From Saprospiraceae bacterium (GTDB taxonomy: Bacteria; Bacteroidota; Bacteroidia; Chitinophagales; Saprospiraceae), in contig JADLHA010000028.1 of the NCBI GenBank assembly GCA_020848995.1, positions 100,204-164,203 of the forward strand: a stretch of DNA of 64,000 bases. The letters are read 5' to 3'. Both the position numbers and the translations under genes were made by a program. The notes beneath the pieces were generated by a model. The model saw only the letters and a program-made list of their open reading frames with translations. It made no database searches and was not told the DNA's origin. This document shows, one piece after another, positions 47,828 through 56,097 of this stretch; the stretch's first letter is position 1, and each line of letters begins with the position of its first letter.

Positions 47828-47860
47828 CATTGAAAAGATTTATAAAGACATATTAATTTT
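47828..47860 (+). promoter_or_regulatory. Bacteroidota-type promoter of the cohesin-like gene
   Basis: TTG (47829-47831), a 21-base spacer and TAATTTTG (47853-47860). This matches TTTG-N19-21-TAnnTTTG apart from the first T. It lies 31 bases before the ATG at 47892. Two other TAnnTTTG matches at 47703 and 47766 have no -33 partner. Confidence 0.55.
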
Positions 47861-47891
47861 GTTTGCGCTTTCAGCGCTCAATTTGCACGAA

Positions 47892-50800
47892 ATGAACCGA
47901 ACCATGAAATTCTACTTGAAAATATGCTGCATGCTCGGCATTGCACAGTTCGCCTCGGCCCAGATCACCCTTCAGCCCGACGCCGTGACAGGTGACGCCG
48001 GGGATACGGTGTTGGTGCCGGTCAAGGTCACCGGTTTCAACAAGATCACTTACACCCAGTACAGCTTTCATTACGACTCTAACGTCGTTGAATTGCTGGG
48101 CATCGTCAAGACGACTGCGTACAAAGACCTCTTTTCCAGTCTGGATTTTGGTCCACTCAACGTAAAAGGGCGCATCGGTTTCAACTGGGAGGCCGAACAG
48201 GGCATTCCCCAAAACATAGCCAACGGAACTGTGCTTTTCAGTTTCCGCTTTCGCCTGATTGGGGAGGAGTGCGATTCGACTGCCATCACCATCGCGAATG
48301 AGCCCACCCGGATTGAAGCCGGCGACGAAAACCTCGACCCGATCGAGTTGAAGGCGACCACCGGAAAAGTCAAGATCAACGGAGCCAATTGTCCAGGAGG
48401 GCCCCCACCGGATACGACGAGCCTGCAGATCATTGCCTCAACGGAGACGACCCCTGCCGGCGTTGTCAAGTGCATCAAAGTGACGACCAAGGCATTCAAA
48501 AATATACAAACCGGACAATTTACCATCCACTGGAACCGCAACATCGCGGTATTCGACACGGTCAACTCCGGAGCCTGGACGATGACCTGGGGTCAGAATT
48601 ACGCAGCGCTTGCCGATCGCAGCGGAGTAGGCATTACCTGGGATGCCGGACGCACACCCCTAACCCTGCCAGATGATGCCGTGCTCTTCGAAGTCTGCCT
48701 CCAGCCCGTCGGAAGTCCTGGCAGCTCGACCGACATCACCTTCGACGGGAACCCCATCATCATCGAGTTCACCGACGGCAACACCGACCCGGTAAACGCC
48801 CGCTTTACATCGGGCAAACTGACCATCACCGATGCCCCAGCCCAAACCCTTAAACTTTACGTCCGCGATACCATGGTTGAGGAAGGGGCCGAATTCTGTA
48901 TCCCGATCCGCGTTGATAACTTTACCTGCGTTCAGAATTTTCAGTTCAGCGTGCTCTTCGATACCTCGAAACTCAAGTTCAAACGCATCGCCAACATCAA
49001 CCTGCCTTCCCTGGGCACCCAAAACTTTAATGTGGCCAACGACTCGGTTCGCGTGACCTGGGATGCCTCCACGGGGCCTCAGGACCTTCCCAACGGGGGC
49101 TTTCTGTTCTCCATTTGCTTTGAATCGCTGCTGGCTGCACCCAATTGTCCTTTTGACACCAAACTGCGCTTTGCCGACCTGCTCGGAAGCCCGGTTGAAT
49201 TTTCGGATTGCAACAGCAACAATTTTACCGTGGTATTCGAGGAACCCGAATTTACCGTAAAATGCAGAACGGTTGTGCAACCCGTGGTGATCAGCCTGGG
49301 CACAAAGACAGATGTCAAGTGCTTTGGTGACTGCAACGGACGCATACAGGGGACTCAGGTTACCGGCGGCAAAGGCCCCTTCGATTACGAATGGCAACTG
49401 CAGCCATCGGGAGTCGTCATCTCGACGGTACTGGAGCCCGCAGACCTCTGTCCCGGAGAGTACCGGCTGGTGGTCGTCGACCGCGGCAACAACAATGCGC
49501 GCACCTCTTCCGTGGCCATTACCATCTCCGGACCTGCAGCAGCCATCGAGTGCTCAGCGGTGGTGACCCACGTGCAAACCGTCAGCGACGGCAAGATCGA
49601 CCTCACCGTGACCGGAGGGACCCCACCTTACACATTTACCTGGTACCGCTTGCCCAACCGGCTAAATCCACCACGTACCGAAGAAGATCCGGCCAATTTG
49701 CCGGCAGCGAGCTACGAGGTGACCATACGCGATAACAACGGATGCGAGAAAGTCTGCACCTTCACCGTCAATCCCGCTCCGATCAAGGTGGCCGGCATTA
49801 CCGAACTTGCCAAGAACAGATGCTATGGCGACTGCGAAGCCTCGTTGAATGTCAGCGCATCCGGAGGCAAAACTCCCTACCAGTTGGCTCAGTGGAGCAA
49901 CGGCGACCGCGGAAACGTTGCAGATTCTCTTTGTGCAGGAAGCTACACCGTAACGGTTACAGATGCCGACGGCAATACCGCAACGGGTACCTATGTCGTT
50001 ACCCAGCCCGACGAAATCGTCACTACCCTCGATAGCACCCGTAAGTCCTCGGGGAATGACGGTGCCATCTACGTAACCGTTAAAGGGGGAACTCCAGGTT
50101 TTACTTATCAGTGGAAAAACTCCGCCGGCGCGGTGGTTGGAAACACCGAAGACCTGATCAACATCCCCCCCGGAACGTATCAGTTGTGTGCGACCGACCA
50201 GAACAACTGCGTCAAATGCGAAAACTACATCTGCGACCCGGTCAACACCACTCCTCCAACGATCACGGTCAACCTCAAAATTGAGCTCAAAAATGGCAAC
50301 CAGGCGGTGACGTGTAAGGGCAAATGCGACGGAAGGATTACCGTTGAAGTGACCTCTTCCGATCCACGGTTGCCGTATCGCTATCGCTGGTCGCACGACT
50401 CCTTGCTCAATTCAGCCACGGCCTCAAACCTTTGCCCGGGGATCAGCTACCGGGTAACTGTAACAGATGCTGCGGGCAACTCCAAGGTTTCCAATGCGAC
50501 CGTCCTGCCCGATGCCGCTGCCATCACCCTTACGACCAAGCGCATCAAATGCGCAAGCACCTCTTCCTCTGCTGACGGCAGCTACGAAGCCCTGGTCAGC
50601 GGGGCAGTTCTACCGGTGAGTTATACCTGGTGCAACAACAGTTTTGGACAGGTAGCCAATGACCTGCAGGGTGGAGATTGCTCCGTCCAGATCGTCGATG
50701 CCAACGGATGCACCGCTTCTGAGAATTTTACGGTCTGCATTGGCACCGCCCCGAACGCCGACTGCTTCAAGGGCAGGCTGGCCATATCCCCGAACAGCGA

Positions 50801-51035
50801 CGGCCTGAACGACTTTCTCGACATCGCCTGTGCGGTCAATTTTGAAAATACCCTTACGATTTTCGACCGTTGGGGCAACCAGGTCTTTGCGGCCAACAAC
50901 TACAATGGCACCTGGGCCGGGACAGATGAAGAAGGCAACGAGCTCACTGAGGGCACCTATATGTGGATCCTGCAGGTTCGCGAAGCCGGCGCCGACGACC
51001 GCTATTTCAAAGGAACCGTCACGATTGTAAGATAG
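47892..51035 (+). CDS. Surface protein with three cohesin-like domains, SprB-like repeats and type B T9SS sorting domain
   Basis: A 1047-residue secreted protein. After the signal peptide (cleavage after QFASAQ), three cohesin-like domains follow at about 25-155, 175-315 and 320-455. Their features are GDTVLVPVKVTGF, YSFHYDSNVVELLG, GRIGFNW and NGTVLFSFRF, and each domain repeats this order. From about 467 to 950 come SprB-like repeats (CFGDCNGRIQ, GGKGPFDYEW, CYGDCEASLNVSASGG). The C-terminus (NSDGLNDFLDI, IFDRWGNQVF, LTEGTYMWIL) is a CHU_C type B T9SS domain. It resembles mobile gliding adhesins such as SprB. SprF-like protein follows 28 bases later, as in the sprB-sprF pair. Confidence 0.9.
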   Translation: MNRTMKFYLKICCMLGIAQFASAQITLQPDAVTGDAGDTVLVPVKVTGFNKITYTQYSFHYDSNVVELLGIVKTTAYKDLFSSLDFGPLNVKGRIGFNWEAEQGIPQNIANGTVLFSFRFRLIGEECDSTAITIANEPTRIEAGDENLDPIELKATTGKVKINGANCPGGPPPDTTSLQIIASTETTPAGVVKCIKVTTKAFKNIQTGQFTIHWNRNIAVFDTVNSGAWTMTWGQNYAALADRSGVGITWDAGRTPLTLPDDAVLFEVCLQPVGSPGSSTDITFDGNPIIIEFTDGNTDPVNARFTSGKLTITDAPAQTLKLYVRDTMVEEGAEFCIPIRVDNFTCVQNFQFSVLFDTSKLKFKRIANINLPSLGTQNFNVANDSVRVTWDASTGPQDLPNGGFLFSICFESLLAAPNCPFDTKLRFADLLGSPVEFSDCNSNNFTVVFEEPEFTVKCRTVVQPVVISLGTKTDVKCFGDCNGRIQGTQVTGGKGPFDYEWQLQPSGVVISTVLEPADLCPGEYRLVVVDRGNNNARTSSVAITISGPAAAIECSAVVTHVQTVSDGKIDLTVTGGTPPYTFTWYRLPNRLNPPRTEEDPANLPAASYEVTIRDNNGCEKVCTFTVNPAPIKVAGITELAKNRCYGDCEASLNVSASGGKTPYQLAQWSNGDRGNVADSLCAGSYTVTVTDADGNTATGTYVVTQPDEIVTTLDSTRKSSGNDGAIYVTVKGGTPGFTYQWKNSAGAVVGNTEDLINIPPGTYQLCATDQNNCVKCENYICDPVNTTPPTITVNLKIELKNGNQAVTCKGKCDGRITVEVTSSDPRLPYRYRWSHDSLLNSATASNLCPGISYRVTVTDAAGNSKVSNATVLPDAAAITLTTKRIKCASTSSSADGSYEALVSGAVLPVSYTWCNNSFGQVANDLQGGDCSVQIVDANGCTASENFTVCIGTAPNADCFKGRLAISPNSDGLNDFLDIACAVNFENTLTIFDRWGNQVFAANNYNGTWAGTDEEGNELTEGTYMWILQVREAGADDRYFKGTVTIVR

Positions 51036-51063
51036 TTTACTGAAAACGTAATACTTGAATATT

Positions 51064-52110
51064 ATGAAAAATTTATATATAATTGTTCTTTCGCTCGGAA
51101 TGACCTGGTGTTTGGTCAACAGGGCCGTAGCTCAGGACGATGCAGTTGCCCTAAAGGCACAATCCGTCTACAACCACTATCCCCTTAACCTCTTTCTGCT
51201 CAACCCGGCGGCTACCGGAGTGCAGGGCACAAGCCAGTTGCTGTTCAACTTCCGCAACCAGTGGGCCGGATTCGACGGCTCTCCGAAGGTGCTTACATTC
51301 GGCATCGACGGAAGTCCTGCGCGCAATATGGGTCTGGGGGCCATGATCTACAATGAAAATTATGGGGTGGCCAACCGCTTTCTCGGACAGGTAAACTACG
51401 CCTATCATTTCCAGACCAACGAGGACGTAAAAATGTCGCTGGGCCTGTCGGGCGCATACATACAGTACAACCTCGACAATGAGACCATCACTGATCCACT
51501 GCACCAGGGACCGGATCCCGTGATCAACCGCGCCATCAACGGCGAGAAGTTTTTTGCTGCTGACCTGGGCTTCTACTCGGTGATCAAAGGTAAATACCGA
51601 ATCGGGTTTAGCATTCCCCACCTCGTCCAGACCCGCCTCGATGACACCAACATCACCGGAGTGGCCGACGACAAAGGCGATAAGCCCGTCAGCCTCACGG
51701 CTTTCCTGGGAGCCATCTGGCGATTGCCTGAATACCGCCTGATCCTCGAGCCGTCCGTTGGTTTGCGCAAGATTTCCGACGCTCCGTTTGGCACCGACAT
51801 CAATTTGCTGGCCAAGTTGCTCGAAGAGCGCTTATTTGCCGGTTTTACCTACAGTTTCAATCCCTCCTGGCACCGCATCGGCATGTTGGCCGGTGTGAAG
51901 GTGGACCGGCTGGGCATTTTTTACTCCTACGACCAGTCCTACCTCGATTTTCAGCAGTTTAATAGCGGATCACACGAGATCACCCTGTCGTTCGACCTTC
52001 ACAAAAAGCATGCTCCACCAGCGGCCGAGCCCCTCGACATGGAAAAAATGCAAACAGGCAGCGAGACCGGCAAAGAAGACATTCAGGCACCAATGGAGAA
52101 GAATCAGTAA
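51064..52110 (+). CDS. T9SS outer-membrane protein, PorP/SprF family
   Basis: A 348-residue outer-membrane barrel of the PorP/SprF family. The signal peptide (cleavage after NRAVAQ) is followed by the typical HYPLNLFLLNPAATGVQG start, LLFNFRNQWAGFDGSPKVLTFGID (core: NFRNQWAGFDGSP), and LFAGFTYSFN and SFDL barrel strands. SprF family members are needed for secretion or surface attachment of SprB-type type B substrates. Its place directly after the cohesin-like type B protein predicts that it handles that one cargo. A TTG at 51055 is possible, but the ATG at 51064 is preferred. The last 40 residues are a charged, proline-containing tail. Confidence 0.95.
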   Translation: MKNLYIIVLSLGMTWCLVNRAVAQDDAVALKAQSVYNHYPLNLFLLNPAATGVQGTSQLLFNFRNQWAGFDGSPKVLTFGIDGSPARNMGLGAMIYNENYGVANRFLGQVNYAYHFQTNEDVKMSLGLSGAYIQYNLDNETITDPLHQGPDPVINRAINGEKFFAADLGFYSVIKGKYRIGFSIPHLVQTRLDDTNITGVADDKGDKPVSLTAFLGAIWRLPEYRLILEPSVGLRKISDAPFGTDINLLAKLLEERLFAGFTYSFNPSWHRIGMLAGVKVDRLGIFYSYDQSYLDFQQFNSGSHEITLSFDLHKKHAPPAAEPLDMEKMQTGSETGKEDIQAPMEKNQ

Positions 52111-52179
52111 CTCTTCGGGAGTCCAGCATAACGCTTCTCTGGGCAGGTAGCGCAATGATCATTGCCCTATTTGGAAGGA

Positions 52180-52641
52180 TTATTCTTCGGCAGGCGGCGG
52201 AGTTACCACGGTGCTGTCCTTTTCCTTAGGTTTTGAAAATAGACGGACTTTGAGGATTTGGTTTCGCACCTCGTCATTGATCTCGAAGACCACAGCTTCG
52301 ACCGCATGCCCTTCCTCGTTTGCATACATTTGCATGAACATCGGTTTTTCGGGGTTATCCATGATTTCCCAACTTACATCGTTTCCGTATTTGTCCTTGA
52401 CCGGAAAATCTTTTTTGAACATCCCACTGGTTCCCAATTCGTACATCTCCAGGATCGTTAGTTTGCGAAGTCCTTTTGGCTCGTAATAGCCTTTGGGAGT
52501 TGGGACTAAGAGAGGATTTTCCGGGTCAAGGGTCATGGTACTGCTAACCTGATCGGAATCCTCTGCGGGTGTATTCCTGCAGGAACCTAGAAAAATGCTC
52601 GCGCACGTGGCGATGAGAACAATGCAAACATTTCGCTTCAT
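52180..52641 (-). CDS. Hypothetical lipoprotein
   Basis: A 153-residue lipoprotein. The lipobox is IFLGSC with Cys about 21. After a low-complexity linker comes a small folded domain (YEPKGLRKLTILEMYELGTSGMF (core: GLRKLTILEMYELG), VSWEIMDNPEKPMFMQ, AVEAVVFEINDEVRNQILKVRLF (core: EAVVFEINDEV)) and a proline-rich tail. I do not recognise a family. The ATG at 52641 gives the signal; the frame extends to 52689. A -7 element lies at 52660-52667. It is divergent from the CRTAC1 genes and convergent with the SprF-like gene. Confidence 0.75.
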   Translation of the reverse strand: MKRNVCIVLIATCASIFLGSCRNTPAEDSDQVSSTMTLDPENPLLVPTPKGYYEPKGLRKLTILEMYELGTSGMFKKDFPVKDKYGNDVSWEIMDNPEKPMFMQMYANEEGHAVEAVVFEINDEVRNQILKVRLFSKPKEKDSTVVTPPPAEE

Positions 52642-52659
52642 AATGAAAAGATTATGAAG

Positions 52660-52667
52660 CAAAAGTA
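52660..52667 (-). promoter_or_regulatory. Possible -7 element for the lipoprotein gene
   Basis: The minus strand reads TACTTTTG, 18 bases before the ATG at 52641. The best -33 match is 23 bases away, slightly too far. Confidence 0.4.
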
Positions 52668-52758
52668 GGTTTTCGCCTGGCTTAATCATGCAACAACTTG
52701 TTAATTTGGCACCCGTTTTTCCCCGGAATTGGTACTTTTACAGCCCAAATATCTGAGA

Positions 52759-55700
52759 ATGAGTAGTTTTTGGAGAGGATGCCCGTACTGGATCTTGGTT
52801 TTAAGTCTTTTTGCTTGCGGCGAGAAGCCGAAGGGTGGTTTTAATGGCAAACTTTTTACCCTGGTGCCGCCACAGGAATCGGGAGTGCAATTTTCCAACG
52901 ACATCACCGAAACGCCTTCGGAACACATCTACACGTTCAATTACATCTACAACGGGGCGGGCGTTGCTATTGCGGATTTCGACAACGATGGACTGCAGGA
53001 CATTTACTTCGTAGGCAACCAGGTTTCGGACCGGTTGTATAGAAACCTTGGCCATTTCATTTTTGAGGATGTTTCCGACAAAGCGGGAATCGACAAATTG
53101 GGTGGGTGGCGAAGCAGTGTCTCAACCGCAGATGTCAATGGGGACGGATTGCTCGATCTCTACATTTGCAGGGGAGGGTTCCTCAATATTCCCGAGAAGA
53201 ACAGCAACATCCTGCTGATCAATAAGGGCAACATGCAGTTTGCCGATGAAGCTGCAGCATACGGCCTCGACGACCCGGGATATTCCATCGCGTCAACCTT
53301 TTTTGACTACGATTACGACGGCGACCTCGACCTGTTTGTAACCAACCGTCCGGAACGGTGGACCATTCAGGAGGATTCCATCGTAGCGGTCAAAACACGT
53401 ATGGAAAAAGGCAGTTTCGACCCGCTGACCACCAGCAAACTTTTTCGCAACGAGGGCAATGGCAAGTTTTCAGATGTGAGCCGCGATGCGGGAATCTATC
53501 CAAGTTACAGTTACGGCCTGGGGGCAGTTGCTGGAGACCTAAACAAAGACGGCACCCAGGATCTCTACGTTGCCAACGATTTTATTGAAAACGATTATTT
53601 CTACATCAATTACGGTGACGGGACCTTCAAGGAAAGCGTAAAAACACTGACCAACCACGTTCCCTACTATTCCATGGGGGTCGATTTCGGCGACATCGAC
53701 AACGACGGCAATGAGGAGGTGCTGGTGGTTGAAATGAGACCTGAAGATTACCGGCGTTCAAAGACGACCATGCCGGCCATGCAGCCCGAATATTTTGCCC
53801 AACTGAAAAGTATGGGCTTCCAGGACCAGTACATGCACAACGTCCTGCAATACAACCACGGCAATGGATTTTTTACCGACATATCGCAGTTGGCTGGTGT
53901 TGATAAAACGGACTGGTCTTGGGCGGCGTTGCTGAGCGACCTCGACAACGATAGCTACAAAGACATCATCGTCACCAACGGATACCGGCGGGATGTTTAT
54001 GACCGCGACACCAACGAGAAAATGCGACAGTACCTCAGGGAGCGCAACAATCTGGTAGACAGCGTTGAACAGGTGCTGGGAATCCTTCCTTCCGTTAAGT
54101 TGGTAAATTACGTTTATAAAAATCAGGGCAACCTGAAATTTGAAAAGATGATGAAGGACTGGGGCTTCAGCGAGACGAGCTTTTCGAATGGCGCAGCACT
54201 GGGCGATCTGGACAATGATGGTGACCTCGACCTCGTCGTCAGCAACATCGATGACCCCGCATTTATTTACCGCAACAACGCCGACGGGCAGCAAAATTAC
54301 TTGCGCGTTGCCTGTACGGGAAATCCCAAAAATCATTTTGGCATCGGCGCAAAAGTCACCATACACTACGGAGACAAAATACAATATGCCCAACTGAAGA
54401 CGTCTCGAGGCTACCTTTCTTCCTGTGAACCTTTTATTCATTTTGGTATGGGAAGCACTGAAAAAATAGACAGGATCGAAATTGACTGGCCCGATTTTAA
54501 AAAACTCGTACTGGAAAACGTACGCGCGAATCAGACGATCATCGCAGACTATACTCAGGCAAACCAACAATCAGATTTTCAACAGACCTATTATCCGGTA
54601 TTTGCAGAGCACACCCAGGCCAGCATACTACCCATGTATATCCACGAGGAAAACCGTTTCAACGATTACCTGAAGCAGGTTTTATTGCCTCACCAGTTGA
54701 GCAGGCTGGGACCGTTCATCAGCGTAGCCGACGTCGACGGGGATGGACTGGAAGATTTTTATGCAGGTGCCCCCCATTTTAAAGCCGGGCAATTGTACGT
54801 GCAGACGGACTCGGCAACCTTCCGGGCGAAACCAATTCCTCTGTTTGATAAGGACAGGGATTACGAAGATATGCAAAGCCGTTTCTTTGACGCTGACCGC
54901 GACGGCGATATGGACCTGTACGTCGTTTCCGGTGGAACTGAGATGAAGGAAGATTTGCCGATCTACCAGGATCGCCTGTACCTCAACGACGGGCGAGGGA
55001 ATTTTACAAAGAACATCACCGCTCTTCCCAAAATTCGTTCCAGCGGATCGTGTGTTGTAACCTGGGATTACGATGGAGACGGCGATATTGACATTTTTCG
55101 TGGAGGACGTACCATTCCGGATAAATATCCCTACCCACCGAAATCCTACCTGCTTCAAAACGATGGCAAAGGAAACTATTCAGATGCAACCGATGCTCTG
55201 GCCCCAGAATTGCGCCAAATTGGAATGGTCACCGATGCGGTATGGCTCGATCTGAACGGCGACAGCTTTCCGGAGCTGATCGTCGTTGGAGAATGGATGC
55301 CCATTGTGGTTTTTGAAAACGACAAAGGCAAACTAATCAGGGCAGAATCTTCCAAATACGGTGTTCAGCAGACAGAAGGGTGGTGGAACCGGATCGCCAA
55401 AGGCGATGTCGACGGCGACGGCGACATCGACCTCATCGCCGGCAACCTGGGAACCAACTACAAGTTTCACGCCAGTGTGGACAAGCCGTTTATGGTTTAT
55501 TGCGATGACTACGACCAAAACGGTACATACGACATCGTCCTGGCCAAATACAACGGCAAAGACCTCGTGCCGGTAAGAGGCAAGCAATGTTCTTCTGAGC
55601 AGGTTCCATCCATCGCCCAGAAATTTCCAAACTACAATTCGTTTGCCGATGCCAGTTTGCAGGACATCTATGGCGAGGGACTTGAAAAGGGATTGGTGCA

Positions 55701-56082
55701 TAAGGCACACTTATTCGAAAGTGTGGTGTTGAAAAACGAAAAGGGTCGTTTTTCCATCGAGCCTCTTCCTCAGACCTGTCAATTCAGTACCGTGCAGGGC
55801 ATTGTTGTAGAAGACATCAATGGCGATGGAATAAAAGACATCGTACTTGCAGGCAACCTGTTCAATGCTGAAATTGAAACAACCCGTGCAGATGCTTCGG
55901 TTGGAGTCGTTTACCTTGGAGGAAAATCGGGCTTGTTCGATCAAAATCTCAAGCCAAATGAATCGGGCTTTTTCGTTCCTTACGACGTCAAAGACATTCA
56001 GGCCATCCGCATCGGAGGGAAACCTTCCCTGCTTGCAGGCGTCAACAACAACGTCATGTACTTTTTTAGAAACATAAAGTAA
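52759..56082 (+). CDS. CRTAC1-family FG-GAP lipoprotein with ASPIC/UnbV domain (first of two)
   Basis: A 1107-residue lipoprotein (signal LVLSLFAC). It carries many FG-GAP/VCBS repeats with calcium-binding D-x-D-x-D-G loops, for example DFDNDGLQDIYF, DVNGDGLLDLYI and [12 protein letters not shown]. They probably form two beta-propellers, before and after the ASPIC/UnbV domain (about 507-605, FGIGAKVTIHYGDK). Such proteins are exported calcium-binding scaffolds or adhesins, often near SusC/SusD genes, which are absent here. The frame opens at 52729 but the ATG at 52759 gives the lipobox. The second copy follows 15 bases later. Confidence 0.92.
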   Translation: MSSFWRGCPYWILVLSLFACGEKPKGGFNGKLFTLVPPQESGVQFSNDITETPSEHIYTFNYIYNGAGVAIADFDNDGLQDIYFVGNQVSDRLYRNLGHFIFEDVSDKAGIDKLGGWRSSVSTADVNGDGLLDLYICRGGFLNIPEKNSNILLINKGNMQFADEAAAYGLDDPGYSIASTFFDYDYDGDLDLFVTNRPERWTIQEDSIVAVKTRMEKGSFDPLTTSKLFRNEGNGKFSDVSRDAGIYPSYSYGLGAVAGDLNKDGTQDLYVANDFIENDYFYINYGDGTFKESVKTLTNHVPYYSMGVDFGDIDNDGNEEVLVVEMRPEDYRRSKTTMPAMQPEYFAQLKSMGFQDQYMHNVLQYNHGNGFFTDISQLAGVDKTDWSWAALLSDLDNDSYKDIIVTNGYRRDVYDRDTNEKMRQYLRERNNLVDSVEQVLGILPSVKLVNYVYKNQGNLKFEKMMKDWGFSETSFSNGAALGDLDNDGDLDLVVSNIDDPAFIYRNNADGQQNYLRVACTGNPKNHFGIGAKVTIHYGDKIQYAQLKTSRGYLSSCEPFIHFGMGSTEKIDRIEIDWPDFKKLVLENVRANQTIIADYTQANQQSDFQQTYYPVFAEHTQASILPMYIHEENRFNDYLKQVLLPHQLSRLGPFISVADVDGDGLEDFYAGAPHFKAGQLYVQTDSATFRAKPIPLFDKDRDYEDMQSRFFDADRDGDMDLYVVSGGTEMKEDLPIYQDRLYLNDGRGNFTKNITALPKIRSSGSCVVTWDYDGDGDIDIFRGGRTIPDKYPYPPKSYLLQNDGKGNYSDATDALAPELRQIGMVTDAVWLDLNGDSFPELIVVGEWMPIVVFENDKGKLIRAESSKYGVQQTEGWWNRIAKGDVDGDGDIDLIAGNLGTNYKFHASVDKPFMVYCDDYDQNGTYDIVLAKYNGKDLVPVRGKQCSSEQVPSIAQKFPNYNSFADASLQDIYGEGLEKGLVHKAHLFESVVLKNEKGRFSIEPLPQTCQFSTVQGIVVEDINGDGIKDIVLAGNLFNAEIETTRADASVGVVYLGGKSGLFDQNLKPNESGFFVPYDVKDIQAIRIGGKPSLLAGVNNNVMYFFRNIK

Positions 56083-56097
56083 AAGCTTATTCATACT

